Shown here: piece after piece, positions 54,701-60,088 of the stretch
How the letters are laid out: every line of letters starts with the position of its first letter
Position numbering within the stretch: position 1 is the first letter of the stretch
DNA from: Limnomonas spitsbergensis
Taxonomy: Eukaryota; Chlorophyta; Chlorophyceae; Chlamydomonadales
Reading direction: 5' to 3'
Length of the DNA: 64,000 nucleotides
NCBI GenBank assembly: GCA_037349105.1
Contig: JAYJMM010000041.1
Coordinates: forward strand, 6,570,501-6,634,500
Program-made: the position numbers and the translations under genes
The notes under the pieces: model-generated
What the model saw: only the letters and a program-made list of their open reading frames with translations
Told to the model about the DNA's origin: nothing
The model's database searches: none

Positions 54701-56830
54701 CTCTTCTGAAGGGAATGGACTGCAAGCAAGTGAAAAAGGGGGTGGGGGCGGTGAGAAAAGGGGCAATGGCTGTCATGCGGGTGATGAAGGGGTCTGGGGG
54801 ATGAGTGTGCAAAGGAGAAATGGCCCATGTGCTGCTGATTAAGGGGGCACAAGGTGTGGTCTGAGGTAGCAGAGTGGTGTGAGAAGGGGAGGGGAGGTGA
54901 TGGTGTGGGAAAAGGACGTGAGGGTCAGAGTGAGGGGCTGATGTGGAAAAATGAGGTGTGTGTGTTTGTGTGTGTGTGTGTGTGTGTGGAGTGAGGAAGA
55001 GGCTGAGGTAGTGGTTTGAAAAACTAGGGGGAGGGTGCAATTTAGAAGTTGTGTAAAACCGGGAGGTTGGGGTGCAGGGGATAACAAGGCGGCGAGGGCA
55101 TACAAGGGAGGTGGGAATGCGGTGTGGAAAAGGGAATGTGGGTGTGGCACGGAGAGGGGAGGTCAGGGTGAGGGCTGTTCTTTGTGTTCGCTTCTCAGGT
55201 TTTTAGGGTTGAGCGGCCGGTCTCACACCTTGTTAAGACCAGCAAAAGAGGGTAAAGTGTAAGAAGGGGTGTGGGGGGGGGTGTGGGGGGTGGGGGGCAG
55301 CCCATCAGCAAGGGGTAAAAAGGGGATGTAAGGGTGTGGTGTGAAAAGAAGGGTCAGGGTTTAGTGTAAAAATGAGGTGGTCAAATGGTGTGTCAATTGT
55401 CATGGCGCTAGCAGTGCGCTGCATGGCGCTAGCAGTGCGCTGCATGGCGCTAGCAGTGCGCTGCATGGCGCTAGCAGTGCTCTGCATTGCCCGTCCCTGT
55501 TCGACCCTGATAAGAACCGAACGCACTCGTGTTCTGGTCGTAGAGCATAGCGTATGGCCAATGCGTGCCATGAACCAAAAGTTTTTGTTTGTTTCAGGTA
55601 AACCCTTAACCTATTTGTCGGTGCCGCAAATTCACCCCCAACATTATTATTACTGTCCGTGCGCACCAGACCACCTTCTCCAGGCTGCTGCGTCACCAGC
55701 AGGCCGATCGGGACAAACCATGACTGCTCATGGCGGACGGCCCAAACAACCAGGCTTTCACTGCAACAGACACCCCTGACTCTAAAAGGCTGAGGGTGGC
55801 TGTGTTCAGTTTGTGACAGCAACTGTAAGTCGCGTGCTCGCCTTGCGGCTGAAATGCTGAAGCGTAGCCTTGTTGACCCTTGTTGACCTTGCTGAAGGTA
55901 AACAGAGACACAGACTGCCATCATCGCATAAAAAGCACACTTCCCTTCCCAGCAAGATGATGAGCTGAATTCTTTACCTGAACCATTTTGGGGAAGTCCC
56001 CGCCTAAGAGCCAGGACAGCCAATTGAAAAACCACGGCAGTCACACAGCTGTCCCAGCGCCCCATCCCCCCCCATGGCGCGTATTATGCCTGGACGAGGG
56101 TGAGGAAGTCCCGCCCTAAACCACATGAACGGACTGACGAAGAGCCATCACTGCGGAGCAAACAGAGTGCCCTCCAAGGCTTTCAGTGTGCGCATCAGTT
56201 GCTGTATCCTACCTGTACAAGGGTGGGGAAATCCCCACCCTTAGCCAGCTGAGCCGTGTCCCAGCTCTTTGCCTTCTGGTCTGCCAAGCTGGTGTCGTCC
56301 TCCTCCGCACCCGAGTAGCCCTCCGCAGAGGAGATGAGCATCATGCCGCCGAGTGAGTATTCCCCGCTCCGGTCCCCTCCGCTTTCAGCCTCCTGCTCTC
56401 CAGCGCCCTCCCCATCGCTGTCGTCGCTGCTCCTGCTGCCTTGCCCGCCGGGCTCGCTGCTGAGAGGATCCGAGGGGGAACCGGCTGGTGGGATGGCAGA
56501 GCGGCGAGACGGGCCTCCCCTGCTGCTGCAGCTGCTGTCGAAGTGGCGCAGGGACGTGAGGATGCATGGGCGCATCAGCATCTTCGCAGCCCGGCTGGAC
56601 GACAGGTGTCTCAAGTGGTCTTGCAGAGTCAGCCGGCCATCGGCGGTTGCGCAGGGGCGTATGGGGGAAGGGTAACAGCGTGCATGTGACAGTGAGGCAT
56701 GCAGCAGCGGTTTGTGGACGGGTCTGGCAGGCAGCGGCGCACAGGGATATCTCCCATGTGGATGGAGGTTTGGCGCAAAGGCTTCCCCCCTGCAGGCAGT
56801 AGAGGTACCGGTGCCTAAGGACCGTTGCAT
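36746..56830 (-). CDS. AI-2E family (UPF0118-type) membrane transporter
   Basis: Fifteen minus-strand exons join in phase to 595 residues: 56830-56213, 54719-54645, 53897-53797, 52901-52832, 51249-51152, 49991-49904, 48709-48653, 47600-47532, 44746-44667, 43745-43661, 39886-39786, 38418-38357, 37998-37871, 37521-37411, 36790-36746. A ~200-residue Arg/Ser/acidic N-terminal region (possible plastid or mitochondrial targeting) precedes the hydrophobic core. The core has the AI-2E hallmarks: GTFIISFIGNSLV, LYFAGILAVLILL, MVSLVLGFMLVWDMP, GMWVLEIPGMAI, FIPIAGCIISTVP, HLIEAYFLNPAIYS, HLKLHPLLVLSV, GVWGLLLAVPLTV. Bacterial members export small molecules or Na+; the substrate here is unknown. Exons are small (45-128 bp apart from the first), with introns up to 3.8 kb made largely of tandem arrays, many copying adjacent splice junctions. 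Confidence 0.92.
37610..37870. repeat. Donor-adjacent ~33-45-bp tandem repeat
   Basis: Units combining CATCACGCAGTACACC and ATGAAGTACAACATAAAGA occupy the 5' end of the intron after exon 13 of the transporter gene, starting within ~15 bp of its donor (CTCTCG/GTGAGG at 37870). Confidence 0.85.
39525..39725 (-). repeat. Two copies of transporter exon 11 donor junction
   Basis: The exon end and donor (minus strand GATGGCCATCCTGTCACTCT, TCGTCTTCATATGCAGGTG) is repeated at about 39660-39715 and 39530-39575 in the downstream intron, spaced ~125 bp, with CATATGCAG/GTGGG preserved in both. Confidence 0.9.
40030..40085 (-). repeat. Copy of transporter exon 11 acceptor junction
   Basis: On the minus strand CCCTCGTTTGTTGTCCCCCA, then GGCACGTATAGCGCTCAT, is an almost exact copy of the real acceptor and first 18 exonic bases (39869-39905). 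Confidence 0.92.
40358..40425. repeat. 21-bp tandem repeat, three copies
   Basis: CCTGAAGGGGTCCGAGACAT plus G is repeated three times without change, within the intron between transporter exons 10 and 11. Confidence 0.95.
40626..42470. repeat. 12-bp satellite array, ~154 copies
   Basis: An unbroken array of GGCGTTACCAAT spans 1.85 kb without a single indel that I can see. Variation is almost confined to two positions: GCGTT to GCATT, and AATGGC to AATTGC. All frames are open because the unit carries no stop, which produces spurious 600-1000-codon ORFs on both strands. It lies in the 3.8-kb intron between exons 10 and 11 of the transporter gene. On the transcribed (minus) strand each unit contains G/GTAACG, a donor-like word. 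Confidence 0.98.
42500..42640. repeat. CCTCCTCCC-rich tract with 43-bp duplication
   Basis: A pyrimidine tract (CCTCCTCCCC)n contains two copies of CCAACCCGACGAGCAGTGTC. On the transcribed strand it is a long purine tract. Confidence 0.85.
42800..43660 (-). repeat. Array of exon 10 donor junctions
   Basis: About 12 units of ~55-70 bp. On the minus strand each holds GGGCAGGTGAGGGAGGGATC, then CCTCTGACAGGGGCAG, then spacer blocks of GGGGGCAGCTGGGGGCACC. The array begins exactly at the real donor of exon 10 (GTGCAG/GTGAGG at 43661), so each unit repeats a strong CAG/GTGAGG 5' splice site. The complementary strand shows long Pro-rich frames that are not genes. Confidence 0.92.
43795..44100. repeat. 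GAGGGGTGA tandem array (expanded pyrimidine tract)
   Basis: Repeats of GAGGGGTGAGAGGTGAGGG and GGTAAGAGTGAGGGGAGAGA. On the transcribed minus strand this is ~300 nt of CTCACCCCTCACC, an almost pure pyrimidine run ending ~50 bp before the acceptor of exon 10. It looks like an expanded polypyrimidine tract. Confidence 0.88.
44150..44520. repeat. ~40-bp degenerate repeat with GCATGGCTGCATG
   Basis: Diverged units containing CATGGCTGCATGNGACC and AGCCACACC fill the distal part of the intron between transporter exons 9 and 10. Confidence 0.7.
44880..45095. repeat. ~51-bp repeat built of telomere-like words
   Basis: Units of GAGTTGAGGGTTTTAGGTTA followed by AGAGTTAAGGGTTTAGGACA, about three good copies plus degenerate flanks. 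Confidence 0.85.
45484..45753 (-). pseudogene. BED/C2HC-like zinc-finger fragment
   Basis: Within the intron between exons 8 and 9 of the transporter, a minus-strand frame reads NCGPCGKVLKSADPANVRRH, then QNGRECMARM. The Cys-x2-Cys...His-x5-Cys pattern resembles BED-type fingers of transposon proteins. It has no start and no transposase domain beside it. Probably a transposon relic. Confidence 0.35.
46250..46380 (+). pseudogene. Possible coding relic, unknown
   Basis: A plus-strand frame (LMERTRQFKREVEDKSS, KRQLAREGF, ending in TAA near 46378) has strong helix-forming, coding-like composition. It lies ~80 bp before a family C element inside an intron of the opposite strand. It may be the 3' end of an inserted retrocopy or LINE; I cannot name it. 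Confidence 0.3.
46463..46552 (+). mobile_element. SINE-like element, family C
   Basis: AATAAAGAAAGAAAGAAAG, then TACGCCCCGTGGGGGGCGT, GAGAGTTAAGGGAACAGCGC, then GCCACATCTGCGCTGTTACC. This matches the minus strand of 35016-35105 over nearly its full length. A more decayed relative is near 47645-47730. No clear target duplication is visible here. Confidence 0.75.
47055..47531 (-). repeat. Copies of transporter exon 8 donor junction
   Basis: The exon 8 end (minus strand GAGCTCCGTCACAAAGGTGG, CGGTACAG/GTGCGCC) is repeated at about 47435-47475 (GAGCTCCCCCGCCAGAAGGG, TGGCGGTACAGGTGCGCC), 47222-47265 and 47070-47110. The 47435 copy keeps a perfect donor; the others drift. Confidence 0.88.
48380..48652 (-). 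repeat. Copies of transporter exon 7 donor junction
   Basis: From the donor (AAG/GTAGGTGTCGCGGC) the minus strand continues TTGATTCATGTGG and TTTAGGGTTCAG. Diverged copies (AAGGTGTTACGAC, then ATTCATG) recur at ~90-100-bp intervals near 48565, 48475 and 48390, four in all including the original. Units contain TTTAGGG/TTCAGGG heptamers. Confidence 0.82.
49480..49725. repeat. 21-bp minisatellite
   Basis: About 11 copies of AGCACCCTAAATTGTAGCTG plus A. On the transcribed minus strand each reads CTTCAGCTACAATTTAGGG, so each unit carries a CAG acceptor-like and a telomere-like word. It lies in the intron between transporter exons 6 and 7. Confidence 0.95.
50442..50914. repeat. Family of short perfect hairpins
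   Basis: Five palindromic stem-loops and a half copy share the core TCGGC-loop-GCCGA. 50442-50467 has 11-bp arms GGGTGGTCGGC and a TGAC loop. 50478-50495 has 7-bp arms and a TGAC loop. 50797-50812 has 6-bp arms and a TTAC loop. 50834-50859 has 11-bp arms CTGGCATCGGC and a TGGC loop. 50902-50914 has GTCGG arms. The half copy is at 50509. The outer arm sequences differ but stay complementary. Most are followed by T-runs. Confidence 0.85.
51001..51170 (-). repeat. 49-bp array of exon 5 donor junctions
   Basis: Four near-identical units spaced 48-49 bp. On the minus strand each contains the last exonic bases GAGAAGATGCGCACCGGGCT, then GG/GGTGAGGC or GGGTGAGTT. The copy at 51152 is the real exon 5 end. 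The farthest copy (~51003-51030) has the textbook donor GTGAGT. Confidence 0.95.
51285..51700 (-). repeat. Copies of transporter exon 5 acceptor junction
   Basis: The real acceptor and exon start (CCTTTGCAG/GTACCTGG, CATTGCCGCTGAGG) is echoed near 51375-51420 (CCTTTGCAG/GTGCATGG, AATTGCCACTGAGG, ACTTCGTGAGACTC). More diverged copies lie near 51305, 51595 and 51660 (TGCCGCTGAGGA-like words). The 51420 copy could pass for a duplicated exon but is frameshifted. Confidence 0.82.
52355..52660. repeat. Diverged ~150-bp repeat
   Basis: Two to three copies of a block with AGTTTCTGGCAGTCATGGCT, GGCTCGGCCACGGCTA and CTACATCAGC lie in the intron between transporter exons 4 and 5. Confidence 0.65.
53065..53125 (-). 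repeat. Copy of transporter exon 4 acceptor junction
   Basis: Minus strand TGCAAAAGGTGCGCCTTCAC, CTCTGTACCTTCCGGGCATC parallels the real TTTGCAG/GCGGCGTGC, ATTGTTGTACTTTGCGGGCATC (52880-52907). It is a diverged echo ~190 bp upstream in the intron. Confidence 0.7.
53395..53796 (-). repeat. Copies of transporter exon 3 donor junction
   Basis: Units of ~100 bp start inside exon 3. On the minus strand they read GCGTCGGGCTCCAGCGGG, CTGTGCTGCCCCCTCCCACA, AG/GTGTGAATTC, then TGTAGGTTCAAGTCTGAAAC. Four further copies follow downstream (exonic parts near 53705-53735, 53595-53630, 53500-53530, 53410-53455) with rising divergence; the first gives CCCACAC/GTGG. Confidence 0.88.
53898..54475 (-). repeat. 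Array of exon 3 acceptor junctions
   Basis: Nine echoes of the exon 3 acceptor precede the real one at 53897. On the minus strand each is of the form CCTGAACAG/CTCATCATTGGC followed by ATCTTCATC. Cores lie near 53974, 54041, 54149, 54205, 54254, 54306, 54366, 54406 and 54458. Spacers are TTCAGGG heptamers. Many echoes keep a perfect CAG. Confidence 0.9.
54048..54122. repeat. TTCAGGG heptamer run
   Basis: About ten uninterrupted GGTTCAG/TTCAGGG heptamers, a one-base variant of the plant-type telomere repeat TTTAGGG, lie inside the exon 3 acceptor array. Confidence 0.95.
54525..54615. repeat. ~27-bp repeat
   Basis: Three to four diverged units of ACACATCAACGTGGCCATGC next to the donor of transporter exon 2. 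Confidence 0.75.
54955..54988. repeat. (GT)n microsatellite
   Basis: Near-pure GT dinucleotide run within the large first intron of the transporter gene. Confidence 0.95.
55392..55492. repeat. 21-bp tandem repeat
   Basis: Four to five copies of CATGGCGCTAGCAGTGCGCT plus G in the first intron of the transporter gene. The unit is partly palindromic (GCGCTAGC). Confidence 0.95.
55960..56115 (-). repeat. Copies of transporter exon 1 donor junction
   Basis: The exon 1 end (minus strand GGTGGGGATTTCCCCACCCT, TGTACAG/GTAGGA) recurs near 56085-56115 (GGGCGGGACTTCCTCACCCT, CGTCCAG/GCATAA) and near 55970-56005 (GGCGGGGACTTCCCC, ATGGTTCAG/GTAAAG). The far copy has the stronger donor. Confidence 0.88.
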
Positions 56831-58019
56831 GGATGCAAGCGGGCGTTTCGGATTTTTTGGGCACTTTTTTCTGCGGTGCCTCTCTGGTAGATGCTTTCGT
56901 TTCTCCTGCCGGACGGTGCCGATGCTGAGGCGCGGGCAATCAGGGTATTCGGTGCTGCAGAAGTTCCGTGGCTATCGGGCACTGACTAACATGAAAGGGC
57001 GATCACGCACAATGCTTGAAGAAAGTTGCGTTCGATACGCGCCTTCTACAGCATGTCGTTAATCAATAGAGCGCTTGCTTCGCCGTACGAAGGGGGCTTT
57101 GAGGGTTTGCGTGAAGATGTTCTAGCCGTCCCCTAATCCTTCATCCAGATCTCTCTGATCCAGATCCGCACATTCTGTTTTATAATTTGAACGATGCTGA
57201 TGCTGACAGCCTGACACACGTTACTCCTGCACCAAGGGGCGTCGACTGTCCTGCATTTGGAAGCTGTTTACAAATCGGTGTGGCATTCATGTCTTCGACT
57301 CATACCGACATCATACCGACCTGTTAGTGCTTTCAATGATCGTGTTTTAGATTTTGAGAGCTTCAGAACCAGTCCAGCAAGCGCAAGCACCGGTACCTCT
57401 TGCTAGTGCTTTTTTATGTCAAAATTGCCGTACTACATCTACAGCGCCAAATCTCAAGCAACCCAACAATCGGCTGCCAAATGGGTCCCCAAACCAGCGG
57501 CCACGTCCACGTCGGGAGGCCCCCAGCCTCCGACCGCCGGTGTCGAAATTCGCCCCCCCCTCCGGCCACTCACGCCCACCCTCGGCAGGCCGTTGCGCGT
57601 CGATTCTTATTCAAACCAATGATCTTTACTAGATTGGTCAGCACCTGTTACTATTCCCAGGGTAGGGCTGCGTATTCATTTTTACAGCACCATAAAGAAA
57701 AAATCTGAAGTTGTTCGCCATTGATCGCACTACTACATACTAGTACGAATGAAGTGCTATTACTAGTACCGGTATGCACCATCAATATGTGTTCCTCTTT
57801 CGTCGATTTCTTTAGTTGGGCAGTTTGATTAAACTGCTTCAGCTGTAGTTCATAATTTACATTTCAGCCAGTGGCCTGGTGCAGCAAGCCCTCCTGCTTA
57901 CTTTCCCTGTCTGGGCCATCAGCCGCAAGGTAGCACGATGATATAGTAAGTCAGCATATCATATTAATAATAGCAATGGAGCGTTGACTATGCTTGTGTT
58001 GTGGCATTCTTGCTTGGTG
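56831..58019. other. Upstream flank of transporter; no clear gene
   Basis: This holds the presumed promoter of the minus-strand transporter gene; no motif was verified. A plus-strand frame at 57354-57632 is Pro/Arg-rich (PNLKQPNNRLPNGSPN) with one Cys-x2-Cys but no recognisable domain; it may be a stray exon. Confidence 0.4.
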
Positions 58020-59194
58020 ATTCCGTTTCTGGAAAGTCCACAGACTGATACGAGGGAATTTCGAGCTCCGAAGCCAAACCGCCCATGTTACCCCCTTGAT
58101 ACGGCCTGTCAAAGATACTATATCAGACGATATGATATGATATGATATGATGGCCCAAAAGACTATATCGTGCTACCTATTGATCAGCGTAGGTCGTTCG
58201 GAGTTTTGTTCCTGTCAGGCCAGTGGTGACTTCCCAACAGCCAGCCAGTGCACACTGAAATAGTGAAATAAACATGCATGGGATCTAGAACGCCAGGTTC
58301 CATGTTCCTGCCCCCTCACATAGGAGGATGACATGGCTGCACCATGGCCCAGGATGTGTATGGTAGCTGGAATTGATCCTGGTCATTCCCTACCAGCCCC
58401 ACGTGGCCGAGCATTAAGCAGGGCCCAGTGGGTATGCACCCTTCTTAACTGAAATAAGCATTGAGACCAGCACACAACCCAGCACACAACCTGTCAGAGA
58501 CTTTTTAGAGTTGTACCGGGGCAGGCTTGGGTGGGATGCCCTGGCCTTTGTGGAATACGTGTTATATATCGTTGAGGCGTAGATGTTTTCAGAGGTAGGA
58601 ACTTCCGTTGTATTTATTTTCCAGCCTTTTGTTTTGTCCCTTCACTTTATTTCCCTCTTTTTCCTCCTTTCTCTTGTCCTGCCCCCATTGTGTTTGTTTC
58701 CATCTTTCCTCCCAACCCTTTAGGTAGGCGCCCTCGCGGCCGAGCCTTTTTGAGCAGGGCCTAGAGGTGTAACGTCATTGACACAAGCTGTCAGTCTGTC
58801 ACCCCACATTGCACCCACAGTAAAATACACAACACCCGCTAGCAGGTTCCACTAGCAAACGATAATACCACAAAGCCGATTTGCCCACTGCGGGCGCTGT
58901 TAACACAAACAATGGACTGGCCTGAAACAATCAGTGGCTGATACCGCATTGCACTTAATTGTTTTGTCCCTTCACCGACTTTATTACCCACTTGTTTCCT
59001 CCTTTCTTTTGTCCTGCCCCCTTCTGTGTTTCTTTCCATCGTTCCTCCCAACTCTTCATAGTCTTTTGGGCCATCATTTCATATCGTCCGGTATAGGATT
59101 TATGACAGACCGTATGAGGGGTTTAACATGGGAGGTTTGGCTTCAGAGCTCGAAATTCCCTCGTATCAGTCTGTGGACTTGCCAGATACGGAAT
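58020..59194. mobile_element. Inverted-repeat (foldback/MITE-like) element
   Basis: The ends are long terminal inverted repeats of ~150 bp. The left begins ATTCCGTTTCTGGAAAGTCC and includes GAGGGAATTTCGAGCTCCG and TGGCCCAAAAGACTA (58020-58168). The right is its reverse complement with ~15% mismatches (59060-59194). The 0.9-kb interior has no transposase. It contains a family A copy (58278-58440, minus), a family B copy (58725-58783, plus) and a ~95-bp direct repeat (from TTTTGTCCCTTCAC to CCTCCCAAC; 58630-58720 and 58958-59056). No convincing target-site duplication is visible. It is a non-autonomous element or a nested set. Confidence 0.8.
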
Positions 59195-60088
59195 GTCGCA
59201 CCATAAAGCAGTAACTGCAATACTATGGTAAACACCGTAAACTCCGGTCAGGACACCTTAGAGAGGTGTCCTCTACTCACAATACGGTACATCACCGTAC
59301 ACTCATGCTCCTTGTACTTCAGACAAGAGCTTTGTTAACAAGATAACTGTAACTGGAAGTCCCTAACTGGAAGTATCTGCCTAGAAGTCTCCGTCTCGTG
59401 GGTACCGCCCCTACTACTTTACTCGCCCCCCCGCTCCCCAGCGTTAAGCCCTCCAGGCATGCGCGGGGAGCCGGAAAAGGGGTGGTACTGAAAGAACTTC
59501 TGGAAAAATATGTACGTAGAAGCTCAAATCATCTCAGCAAATCTGCCTGGTTCAGGCCTTCTTCAATCAGACTAAAAAAATCCACCGCGTCTCAGCTGAA
59601 GCGCAATGCGCAGAATCCTACAAATTCAAGCTGTTCAGCCCACTACTGGCTAGCAAACAGGGAAATTTCAAAGTTATCAGGTCAAGCTAAGAACAACCGC
59701 TGCTCTCGCCCCACTGCGCCATAGCCGCCTGGTCTTCAATTGCCACAGGAAATGTGCGCCGTAGCAGCGTGATCGGCCCCCTACTGTGTTATCATTGCCC
59801 GAGTTGACTAGTTCTCCTCGCTCATCATCGTCATAACATATGTACTACCGTAGCCTTGCTGCTATGGTGTTTTGAGAAACAAATTTTCACTATGCTGCTG
59901 CGATAGCTTTAACTCCACTCCTGCATCTTCAGTCTTCGGTCCGCTGGCTGCCGGCCCACTGCCTGCCGGGTACTAGGACAAGCCGCGCTGCGTCTGCATT
60001 TCTGCTCTGTAGGCGCCTGCCCGCTCCTTGCCAGTTACGGCGTGGGTGACGTCACGTGCTCAGCGGCCTTGCCGCTCTGGGCTCGGCC
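59195..60088 (-). other. Presumed 3' flank/LTR region of the gypsy element
   Basis: Downstream of the polyprotein on the minus strand there is ~890 bp without a gene. A purine-rich run (minus strand TGGGGAGCGGGGGGGCGAG, 59423-59441) could be a polypurine tract, with an LTR beyond it toward 59195. It cannot be delimited without the other LTR, which lies outside the window. Confidence 0.35.

Noticed and set aside
55400..56065. A 221-codon minus-strand ORF
   Set aside because: It lies wholly in the first intron of the transporter, includes the 21-bp repeat at one end and has no recognisable domain.
36746..56830. Bacterial contamination, because AI-2E transporters and DHPS are known mainly from bacteria
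   Set aside because: Both genes are split by many introns with matching phases and lie among typical eukaryotic genes and repeats.
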